Source: Lactobacillus delbrueckii (GTDB taxonomy: Bacteria > Bacillota > Bacilli > Lactobacillales > Lactobacillaceae). Taken from it: a DNA stretch of 7,710 nt. The position numbers and the translations under genes are program-made. Under the pieces are notes generated by a model. It was given only the letters and a program-made list of their open reading frames with translations, was not told where the DNA came from and did not search any database. Shown here one piece after another: positions 1-6,600 of this stretch (its first letter is position 1; every line of letters starts with the position of its first letter). Where the stretch lies: positions 1 to 7,710 of the forward strand of contig SFHY01000058.1 of NCBI GenBank assembly GCA_004556255.1, given 5' to 3'.

Positions 1-479
1 AAAGCAGCGGTGAAATCAGTTTAGCTGGTCAACCAGTTCGCTTTAACGAGCAATTGCCAGTAAACTGCGGTGCAATCATCGAAACCCCAAATTTTATTCC
101 TCACTTGACAGCACTAGAGAACCTAAAATATCTCGCGGCCATCAACAATACCATCAGTGAAGCTGAAATTATTGAAAGCATGAAGATTTTCGCCTTGGAG
201 CAAAAAAAGGACTCTAAAGTAAAGTCCTTTTCCTTAGGCATGCGGCAAAAGCTGGCCATTATTCAAGCTGTTATGGAGAAGCCTGATCTGCTGCTTCTGG
301 ACGAACCAACGAACGGCTTGGATGCTAAAGCTATCCAACGTTTTATCTCTTTGATCAAAGAAATGCAAAAGCAAGGAACAACTACCCTTTTGGTTAGTCA
401 TGATCCTCTGTTATTGCAGAATTTACCGCAAAAAATTTACCACTTGACGGATGGTCAATTAGACTCAAGACCGAATTAA
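1..479 (+). CDS. ABC transporter ATP-binding protein, BcrA/lantibiotic-resistance type (5' truncated)
   Basis: This is the C-terminal 158 residues of an ABC transporter nucleotide-binding subunit. The frame is open from base 3, so the gene begins outside the window and the TTG at 54 is an internal leucine, not a start. The first visible residues (SSGEISLAGQPV) normally follow the Walker A helix, so Walker A lies just upstream. Visible motifs in order: a Q-loop position occupied by Glu (GAIIETPNF, Glu at 81-83), an ABC signature SFSLGMRQKL, Walker B LLLLDEP, D-loop NGLDAK and H-loop SHD. The Glu-for-Gln loop and SLGMRQ signature are typical of the BcrA/NukF-like family, which energises export of bacitracin, lantibiotics or other hydrophobic compounds; the cognate permease is not in view. 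Codons are more AT-rich than in most neighbours. The gene converges on the EIIA gene with a 4-nt overlap and has no terminator of its own. The ATPase call is secure; the substrate is unknown. Confidence 0.93.
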   Translation, partial: SSGEISLAGQPVRFNEQLPVNCGAIIETPNFIPHLTALENLKYLAAINNTISEAEIIESMKIFALEQKKDSKVKSFSLGMRQKLAIIQAVMEKPDLLLLDEPTNGLDAKAIQRFISLIKEMQKQGTTTLLVSHDPLLLQNLPQKIYHLTDGQLDSRPN

Positions 480-955
480 AATCCCTCTTCCTGCAGGGCA
501 GAGTACAAGCCGGCAGGATCAGTCTGGGCAAAAATCCAGCTGAGGGCTGCTGGTTCAGCCTGGCTGAGGAAGGTCATGGTTCTGGCTAAAAGTTCAGCCT
601 GGCCGTCAGCTTTTTGGTCCAGCAGCATGAAGCAAAAGCCAACTGGCAATTCGCGGCTGGGATCGACCATACTCTTGAAGCTGACCGGGGCCAGCAGCTT
701 AATGGGAACGACCCGCTGCTGCTTGACAAAGCAGCCTTCCGTGTGCGGAAAAGCCAGGTTGGGGAGACCCGGGGCCAGATTGCAACTGGCCAGGCCGGTC
801 GGGAAATCCTCTTCTCTGTCCACCACCTGGTCTAAAAAGCCGGCCGCTACCAGCCCCTGCTCCAGCAGCTTTTTATAGACTTGGGCAAACATGTCGGCCC
901 GGTCTTCGGCCCGCAAAACAAAACAGCTTTCCGCTTTTAAGAGTTCTTCAGTCAC
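476..955 (-). CDS. PTS sugar transporter subunit IIA, galactitol/fructose type (GatA-like)
   Basis: Cytoplasmic phosphocarrier of the phosphotransferase system: EIIA accepts phosphate from HPr on a histidine and passes it to an EIIB. The 159-residue protein fits the PTS_EIIA_2 domain, with the active-site histidine in NLAFPHTEG (His71 in this numbering) and a preceding EEDFPTGLA segment resembling DEFPTG in galactitol EIIA. The last third (GFCFMLLDQKADGQAELLARTM) also resembles GatA. I chose the GTG at 955: an AAGGGTGG Shine-Dalgarno (964-971) sits 8 nt upstream. The longer GTG start at 967 lies inside that Shine-Dalgarno and has no site of its own; it would add four residues (163 in all). 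No EIIB or EIIC gene lies beside it, so it is an orphan EIIA here, and its partner and sugar are unknown. It is divergent from ntd and overlaps the ABC gene tail-to-tail. Confidence 0.88.
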   Translation of the reverse strand: MTEELLKAESCFVLRAEDRADMFAQVYKKLLEQGLVAAGFLDQVVDREEDFPTGLASCNLAPGLPNLAFPHTEGCFVKQQRVVPIKLLAPVSFKSMVDPSRELPVGFCFMLLDQKADGQAELLARTMTFLSQAEPAALSWIFAQTDPAGLYSALQEEGF

Positions 956-963
956 TTTTAAGT

Positions 964-971
964 CCACCCTT
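964..971 (-). promoter_or_regulatory. Ribosome binding site that decides the EIIA start
   Basis: Read on the minus strand this is AAGGGTGG, followed by 8 nt (ACTTAAAA) and a GTG at 955-953. The upstream in-frame GTG at 967-965 is part of this motif and so is unlikely to be the main start. Confidence 0.6.
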
Positions 972-979
972 TTTTCAAA

Positions 980-1000
980 AATACAACTACTTGTATTATA
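980..1000 (-). promoter_or_regulatory. Probable EIIA promoter -10 with overlapping palindromic operator
   Basis: On the minus strand there is a perfect TATAAT at 1000-995, which would place the transcript start near 988 and leave a leader of roughly 33 nt before the GTG at 955. Overlapping it is a perfect inverted repeat, AATACAA-CTAC-TTGTATT (980-997). A repressor bound there would cover the -10 and start site. No good -35 is visible at 16-18 bp (an AAGTTG lies at 1018-1023), so either the promoter is weak or it needs an activator. The -10 and palindrome are seen directly; the operator role is inference. Confidence 0.45.
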
Positions 1001-1040
1001 AGCTTTCTGCCGCTGGGCAACTTGGCTGATGCTTAATTTT

Positions 1041-1050
1041 TGACTAGTCA
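1041..1050. repeat. Perfect 10-bp palindrome TGACTAGTCA in the EIIA/ntd divergent region
   Basis: A perfect 10-bp palindrome midway between two divergent genes. Its left half forms part of a TTGACT hexamer (1040-1045) that could be a -35 for ntd. I see no convincing -10 at 16-19 bp from it, so no ntd promoter is called. It might be a regulator half-site pair or chance. Confidence 0.3.
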
Positions 1051-1128
1051 GCCGGGGCGGAAAATGGTAAAGTTATTCTAGAAAAAGAAACACAATATCT
1101 CGCAACAGACATGAAAGGAATACAAGAT

Positions 1129-1602
1129 ATGCCAAAAAAGACGATCTACTTCGGTGCCGGCTGGTTCACTGACCGCCAAAACAAAGCCTACGAGGAAGCC
1201 ATGGAAGCCCTCAAGGAAAACCCGACGGTTGACCTGGAAAACAGCTACGTTCCCCTGGACAACCAGTACAAGGGCATCCGGGTTGATGAACACCCGGAAT
1301 ACCTGCACGACAAGGTTTGGGCTACGGCCACCTACAACAACGACTTGAACGGGATCAAGACCAACGACGTCATGCTGGGTGTCTACATCCCTGACGAAGA
1401 AGACGTCGGCCTGGGCATGGAACTGGGTTACGCCTTGAGCCAAGGCAAGTACGTCCTTTTGGTCATCCCGGACGAAGACTACGGCAAGCCGATCAACCTC
1501 ATGAGCTGGGGCGTCAGCGACAACGTGATCAAGATGAGCCAGCTGAAGGACTTCAACTTCAACAAACTGCGCTTTGACTTCTACGAAGGTGCCGTATACT
1601 AA
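1129..1602 (+). CDS. ntd: Nucleoside 2-deoxyribosyltransferase
   Basis: Transfers the 2-deoxyribosyl group between purine and pyrimidine bases in the cytoplasm, allowing salvage of deoxynucleosides; type II family. The 157-residue product is, from memory, nearly identical to the L. leichmannii (L. delbrueckii) enzyme and has all its known active-site residues at the same numbers: Tyr7, Gln46, Asp72, Asp92, the nucleophile Glu98 (in GMELGYA), Asn123, Met125 and the C-terminal Tyr157, which completes the neighbouring subunit's site in the hexamer. I chose ATG 1129: AAAGGAA (1114-1120) lies 8 nt upstream and MPKKTIYFGAGW is the known N terminus; the ATG at 1111 would add MKGIQD and put the Shine-Dalgarno inside the coding region. 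Codons are strongly biased to C/G-ending forms, suggesting good expression. It stands alone, with a strong terminator directly downstream. Confidence 0.97.
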   Translation: MPKKTIYFGAGWFTDRQNKAYEEAMEALKENPTVDLENSYVPLDNQYKGIRVDEHPEYLHDKVWATATYNNDLNGIKTNDVMLGVYIPDEEDVGLGMELGYALSQGKYVLLVIPDEDYGKPINLMSWGVSDNVIKMSQLKDFNFNKLRFDFYEGAVY

Positions 1603-1620
1603 AAAACAACTATATCTAAC

Positions 1621-1660
1621 AAAAAGCCTGCCTTCCGCAATTTTGGAAGATAGGCTTTTT
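1621..1660. terminator. Bidirectional rho-independent terminator between ntd and nagA
   Basis: A 16-bp stem (1621-1636 with 1645-1660; one G-U pair and one C-A mismatch) encloses an 8-nt loop GCAATTTT. It is flanked by A5 on the left and T5 on the right, so it gives a U-tract in either direction. It lies 18 nt after the ntd stop and 13 nt beyond the nagA stop, and so serves both convergent genes. Confidence 0.88.
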
Positions 1661-1673
1661 CTCTTTATACTTA

Positions 1674-2822
1674 TTATTCTTCCCAGCGAACTTCCCCATT
1701 CAAGTAGGTCTTCGCCAGGGACATGTCATCTTTCAGAATCAAGAAGTCAGCTGGCAGACCCGGACGAATTGCCCCGCACTTATCCAGCAGGCCTTGGCTG
1801 CGGGCTGGGTTATAGCTAGCCATCAACACAGCCTCTTCCTTGCCAGCCAATCCCCAGTCAACCAGGTTCTTCACCCCATCCTTCAGCTGCAAGACGCTGC
1901 CGGCCAGGTTGTCACCCTCCTTCAGGCGTGCCATCCCGTCCTTAACGTATACCGGCAGTTCCCCCAGCATGTAGTCGCCATCCGGCATCATCCCAGCTTC
2001 CATGCAGTCAGTGATCAAAACGATATGGTCCTTGCCTTTAGCCGCCAGCAGGGCCTTGATGGCGCTAGGCGTGACGTGGTGACCATCTGCAATCAGTTCG
2101 TTGTCCATGTTTTCCAGTGCCATGGCCGCGTTGGCGATGTTTGGCCGGTTGTGAGAGAAGTCCGGCATCCCGTTAAAGGTGTGGGTAAAAATCGTTGCCC
2201 CAGCTTGCGCGGCTGCCTTAGTCTGGTCGTAGCTGGCACTAGAGTGGCCCAGGGCTACCTTGACTCCCCGGCTGACAGCATAGCTTACGAAAGCTGGCGT
2301 TCCTGGACGTTCTGGGGCAAGAGAGATCTTCTTCAGCATCCCCTTTGACGCTTCCAGCCACTTGTCCAGTTCTGCCGGGCTTGGGTCCATCATGTATTTT
2401 GGATTTTCCGCCCCCGCGTGTTCTTCCGTGAAAAACGGGCCTTCAAAATGGATCCCTTGAATCTTAGCCCCGCTCTCTTCTCCCTGATGAGCAGCCAGCA
2501 TCCGGCAGACTTCAGCCAATTGCTCACTGGACGCGGTCACCGTCGTTGGCAGCCAGCTGGTTACCCCGGCGCTCAGCAGGGCTTCAGACAGGCGGTTGAT
2601 TCCCTCCCAGTCGCTCTTCATCACGTCTTCTTTAACAGAACCGTGGATATGAGTGTCAACATAGCCCGGTGCCACGCTAAAGCCAGTGTAGTCCACCGCG
2701 TCCGGCACTTGGCTGCCTTCTGGCAGGTAGGCCCCGAATTTACCATCAACAATCTCTAAATAGCCGCCTTTTTCCCGGCCATTTGGCAGGTAAAACTGAT
2801 CAGCATGAATGTAATAGCGCAT
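1674..2822 (-). CDS. nagA: N-acetylglucosamine-6-phosphate deacetylase
   Basis: Hydrolyses GlcNAc-6-phosphate to glucosamine-6-phosphate and acetate in the cytoplasm, feeding cell-wall recycling or amino-sugar catabolism. The 382-residue length is normal for the family. It is an amidohydrolase (TIM barrel) with the expected metal and catalytic motifs: DTHIHG (His58, His60), HFEGPF (metal ligand Glu127), LGHSSA (His193), THTFNGM (His214), DGHHV (His248/His249) and the catalytic Asp272 in LITDCMEAG. The C-terminal RPGLPADFLIL strand of the small beta domain is also present. The ATG at 2822 is preceded by AAGGAG (2828-2833) with 5-nt spacing. It is transcribed alone: a terminator (2916-2936) separates it from the upstream gene, and it shares the terminator at 1621-1660 with ntd. 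No nagB is adjacent. Confidence 0.96.
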   Translation of the reverse strand: MRYYIHADQFYLPNGREKGGYLEIVDGKFGAYLPEGSQVPDAVDYTGFSVAPGYVDTHIHGSVKEDVMKSDWEGINRLSEALLSAGVTSWLPTTVTASSEQLAEVCRMLAAHQGEESGAKIQGIHFEGPFFTEEHAGAENPKYMMDPSPAELDKWLEASKGMLKKISLAPERPGTPAFVSYAVSRGVKVALGHSSASYDQTKAAAQAGATIFTHTFNGMPDFSHNRPNIANAAMALENMDNELIADGHHVTPSAIKALLAAKGKDHIVLITDCMEAGMMPDGDYMLGELPVYVKDGMARLKEGDNLAGSVLQLKDGVKNLVDWGLAGKEEAVLMASYNPARSQGLLDKCGAIRPGLPADFLILKDDMSLAKTYLNGEVRWEE

Positions 2823-2858
2823 TTTTTCTCCTTAGTAAAACAATCTTTTCCTTCTATT

Positions 2859-2887
2859 ATTCTTAACTCTGTAAGCCTTTTAGTCAA
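2859..2887 (-). promoter_or_regulatory. Probable nagA promoter
   Basis: On the minus strand, TTGACT (2887-2882) is followed after 17 bp by AAGAAT (2864-2859); with 16 bp the hexamer is TAAGAA. The leader would be about 30 nt. The -35 is good, the -10 only fair. I found no CcpA-type cre site or clear NagR-like operator beside it. Confidence 0.5.
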
Positions 2888-2915
2888 TGCTTTGCTAAAA
2901 AATGAGCAAAAATAA

Positions 2916-2936
2916 AACTGCCTGTTTCAGGCAGTT
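2916..2936 (-). terminator. Rho-independent terminator of the unknown gene at 2942-3466
   Basis: A perfect 9-bp stem AACTGCCTG/CAGGCAGTT with a 3-nt loop starts 5 nt after the stop codon. Read on the minus strand it is followed by TTATTTTTG. It isolates this transcript from nagA, whose promoter lies just downstream. Confidence 0.85.
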
Positions 2937-2941
2937 AAAGA

Positions 2942-3466
2942 TCAGCTATTGGATTCTTTGAAGAAAAAGCCCTGCGACCGGACCAGGGATTCAGCAACTC
3001 TCTTCTGCTCATCCGTCAAATTGTAAAAACTTAGCCGCAAGCCGCCTTCAAAGAGCATCAATGCTAAATTGTCATGATCCTGCAAGGCAATTTTTAAACC
3101 AAGTGTTTCGTTCACGCAAAAGCGCTTGATGAGCTTGCTCAAGTCCTGGTATTCTAATTGGCTTAGAAGGTCTTGATGACGCAAGGAGTCCAGCCGGTCA
3201 TCACCGTAATCCACATCATACAAATAGATTTCCGCGTCATAATAGCTGACCAGGCCCAAAATAATGAAAGAAAGCTTTTTAGAAAAAGATTTATAGTACT
3301 TTTCTTGGATAAATGACTCAAACTCATCAAATTTGTCATTTCCAGCTTGAAAGGTCACTGGAAAGAAATCAAGGTAATACCACTTACCTTCATTCTCTTC
3401 GTCATCTTTCGCCAGAATATCATCTAGTTTATTTTCCAACAATTCTACCCCTAAATCTTTCTTCAT
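2942..3466 (-). CDS. Hypothetical protein, 174 aa, acidic, function unknown
   Basis: I do not recognise this protein. It is soluble-looking: no signal peptide and no clear membrane segment, although FSKKLSFIILGLVSYYDAEI is a hydrophobic run suggestive of a buried beta strand. It is rich in Asp and Glu (for example KDDEENEG, YDVDYGDDRLD) and aromatic residues near the N terminus (KWYYLDFF). The C-terminal half looks helical. Codon use is clearly more AT-rich than in ntd, nagA or the GH31 gene, which hints at a different origin or low expression. The ATG at 3466 has no strong Shine-Dalgarno (only TTTGGG about 6 nt upstream). A TTG at codon 9, preceded by AGGGG, is a possible alternative start that would drop eight residues. 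It has its own terminator and an AT-rich upstream region, so it is probably monocistronic. That it is a real gene is supported by the terminator, length and coherent composition. Confidence 0.75.
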   Translation of the reverse strand: MKKDLGVELLENKLDDILAKDDEENEGKWYYLDFFPVTFQAGNDKFDEFESFIQEKYYKSFSKKLSFIILGLVSYYDAEIYLYDVDYGDDRLDSLRHQDLLSQLEYQDLSKLIKRFCVNETLGLKIALQDHDNLALMLFEGGLRLSFYNLTDEQKRVAESLVRSQGFFFKESNS

Positions 3467-3492
3467 CTAGCCCAAAGATAAGCACAGGCATA

Positions 3493-3521
3493 TAAATTAG
3501 ATATACTTTATAAATTATCAA
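3493..3521 (-). promoter_or_regulatory. Possible promoter of the unknown gene
   Basis: On the minus strand, TTGATA (3521-3516) is followed at 17 bp by AATTTA (3498-3493), or at 16 bp by TAATTT. The surrounding sequence is very AT-rich, so such matches are easy to find. Confidence 0.3.
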
Positions 3522-3593
3522 TTGAACTGAGCAACGTGTTTCCAGCTCCTATCAATTATAATCCTCATCACCCAAACTGGTATAGGCTATTTT

Positions 3594-3622
3594 TTCCAAT
3601 TTAGCGGCTTTTTGGCTATAAT
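3594..3622 (+). promoter_or_regulatory. Probable promoter of the GH31 gene
   Basis: A perfect TATAAT at 3617-3622 lies 36 nt before the ATG. At 17 bp upstream the -35 position reads TTCCAA (3594-3599), a weak match, so the promoter may be weak or activator-dependent. No cre site was found next to it. The AAAGGA ribosome binding site at 3645-3650 is well placed. Confidence 0.5.
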
Positions 3623-3658
3623 TAGATTAGATATTTCATGACATAAAGGAAAAAGATT

Positions 3659-6600
3659 ATGACTGCAGACCTGCAAAATTCAAGACATCAATTAGGAAGA
3701 CTGGTTGGCGTCAATAAGCGTGAAAATTACTATGAGCTTCATTACGCGACCGGCGAGATCGCCCGTGTCTACTTGATCGCTAATGGCATCTTCCGCTACT
3801 GGCTGGATCCAAGTCAAGAATTTGCCGAAACTGACGACATGCTGGTCAAAGGCATTGAGCCCGATCCGCAATGTTTCGCCCGGGCCACGGCCCACGCGAC
3901 CAGCGACATGTTCATCATCACCACTGGCAGCTGCAAGTTGATTTTCCAGCAGAAAACCGGCAGCTTCAGCATCTTTGACGAGTCCGTCCACCGGCCGCGG
4001 ATGGTCCAAGCTTCCGCTCTCGAACTGAGCGGCAAGCACAGCATCGAAATCTTGAAGCAAGGGCAAAACGAATACTACTACGGCGGCGGGGTCCAAAACG
4101 GCCACTTCAGCCACAAGGGTGAAAAAATCACCATCAAGACCGACGGTATCACCGGGGCTGACGGCGTTCTGGCCGCCGTGCCTTTCTTCTGGACCAACGC
4201 CGGCTTTGCCGAACTGCGCAACACGACCGCGACTGGCCACTATGACTTCGGCCGGCAAAATTCCCAGCTCACCATCCTCAGCCACCGGACCCCGGTCTTT
4301 GACAGCTACTATATAATAGGAAACTCTCCGCAAGAATTGCTGTCCAGCTTCTATTATTTGACCGGCAAACCCTTCATGCTGCCTAGCTACGCCCTCTCCT
4401 TCGGCCACCTCGGCAACTTCCTTGATGGCTCCTGGCAAGAAGCTGACGGCAAGGGCCATGAAGCAGTCCGCTTTGAAGACAACCGCTACTACTCAAGAAA
4501 GACGGAAAACAGCGGCCGCCTGCCTAGCCTAAACGGGGAAAAGGACTACCAGTTCTCCGCCCAGGCCATGCTGGACCGCTACCAGCGCTGGGGCTTCCCA
4601 TTATCCTGGATCATCCCCAACTACGAAAGCCAAACTGCCGCTAAGCCCGATGACTTTGCTGCCTTCGCCAGCTATGCCCAAAGCCATAACTGCCATCCAG
4701 GCTTCTGGAGTGAAAAAGGCCAGCCTTTAGCCCACCACAGCGAATTTGCCGCGATCGACGACCCAAGCAGCGACTTAACCGCCGTCAATTCCGACCTGAC
4801 TAAGGAAAATCCGAAAGCCAAGCCCCTTACCCTGGTCCGCGACAGCCTCCTTCCTTACCAAAGCCAGGCTGCCCTGGCCTTCGGCGATGTCAGCGGTGAC
4901 TGGTCCAGCATCAAAACGCAAATCTCTACCCTATTAGGTGCTGGTCTGTCTGGCCTCCCCTTCATTGGAGCCGCTGCCGGCGGCAAGTACGGCCAGGAAA
5001 ATGCCCAAGTTGCCGTCCGCGACCTGGAATGGAAGACCTTTACCCCGCTTTTCTTCGCTATTGACGACCAAAGCCCCCTCAGCAAGACGCCTTTCGCCTT
5101 CAATAACAAGGTCTCCCGGATTATGAAGGCCTACCTCGGCTTGCGTGAGCAACTGAAGCCTTACCTTTACGCTCTCAGCCGCCAGGCCCAGGACGGCCTG
5201 CCCCTGGTCCGGCCCCTGCTTATGGCCTTTCCGCATGAACAGGTTGGCTACGGCCGGGACTTTGCTGATGAATTCATGCTGGGTGACCAATTGCTTGTCG
5301 CGCCAATCGTCAACGGCAAGTCTGACAATCAAGGCATGAGCGTCCGCGACCGGATCTACCTGCCCGACAAGCAGACCGTCTGGATCGACCTCTTTACCGG
5401 CGACCGCTTGATGGGCGGCCGGGTCTACAACTGGCGCAAGTACCCCCTTTGGCAATTGCCCGTCTTCGTCAGAGGCGGCAGCATCTTCGACCTGGGCAGC
5501 CGGCGCTTCGTTCTCTACCCGCAAGGCGACGCAACTATCAGCACTTACAGCGACAACGACCAAAGCGACTACAAGCACAACAGCGCCCAAACCGTTATCC
5601 GCACCCATGTGGCCGACAGCAAGCTGCGCGTGATCATCGAACCAACCACCGGCTACTACCCGAACATGGCCATTAAAGAGCAAACCTTCCTCTATATATA
5701 CTGTGACCAGCACCCAGATGAAATCCAGCTTCGGGCCGGTGATGAGGAAGTCATTACCTTGACTGAATACGGCACGCCGGAAACCCTGCAAAGAGCCAAG
5801 GAAGGCTTCTACTACGACAACAAGTTCTGCTGGCCGGAAGGCTTCAAGGACTTGGGCGCAACGCCTCGCCCGGCTTTGATCATCAAATTGCAGGAGCGGG
5901 ACATCAAGCAGGAAAAGCTGGAAATCCTGGTCAACAACTTCCGCTTCGCCAATGAGCAGCTGGTTCACCAGATAACCGACGCCGCCCTGCCCCTGCCGGG
6001 CAAGGTTGAAGTCGACCGCGACAAGATCAGTGCCCACTCTTTGACAGTCAAGTGGGCCCAGCGGACGCCTAGTGTCCAGATCGAATTGAACGGCCTGCTC
6101 TACACCGGGATCAGCGGGAACATCTTCACCTTTACCGACCTGGCCGCCAACACTGGCTACCGGCTGCGCCTGCGCTATGAAGCTGGCTACAAGGTATCCG
6201 AATGGTCCGACCTCTTGCAGGTCAAGACCAAGCGGGACCCGCGGGACTTTATCATCTCCAATGTCAAAGTCACTGCCAGCCAGGAAAGTGCAAGCGGCCA
6301 CCAGCTGAAAAACCTCCTGGACCGGAGAATGGCAACCGACTGGCAAAGCGCGGGCAAACCAAGCGCAGACCAGCCGCTGACTTTGACCTTCAGCTTCCCG
6401 GGCCAAACGGAATTAAACAAGCTGATCTACGTGCCAAGAGCCAGCAGCCGGGACGGCCGGCCTCTGCGGATGCGGGTGGAAATCTCCACCGATGGGGAAA
6501 ACTTCACCAGCTACGGGGCTGACTACCAGTTCAACAGCGACTGCAAGAACAAGGTCATCGGCCTCAGAGGGGTCAGCGCCAAGGCTGTCCGCCTCAGCAT

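Noticed and set aside
54..56. TTG as a start for the ABC ATPase
   Set aside because: The same frame is open to the left edge and encodes the expected SSGEISLAG segment that follows Walker A.
1111..1128. Upstream ATG that would add MKGIQD to the deoxyribosyltransferase
   Set aside because: The AAAGGAA Shine-Dalgarno would lie inside the coding region, and the known enzyme begins at MPKKTIYF.
2418..2759. Plus-strand open frames within nagA (also 1794-2348)
   Set aside because: They overlap a complete, motif-rich nagA on the other strand and resemble no protein family.
3526..3543. cre-like (CcpA) site around AACGTGTTTCC upstream of the GH31 gene
   Set aside because: Only the central CG and a few flanking bases fit; the outer TG and CA of the consensus are out of register.
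3467..3658. Riboswitch, T-box or small RNA gene in the divergent intergenic region
   Set aside because: I see only AT-rich promoter-like sequence and short direct repeats (TATCAATT at 3516 and 3550; TTAGATAT at 3497 and 3627), with no conserved leader structure.
3692..4459. Antisense open frame of 255 codons in the 5' part of the GH31 gene
   Set aside because: Same cause: composition mirrors the sense codons, and no family motif is visible.
4934..6406. Antisense open frame of 490 codons inside the GH31 gene
   Set aside because: It is a shadow of strong C/G third-position bias on the coding strand. The translation is low in complexity (Val, Ala, Gly, Gln, Asp rich), has no recognisable motif, and the sense frame has clear GH31 domains.
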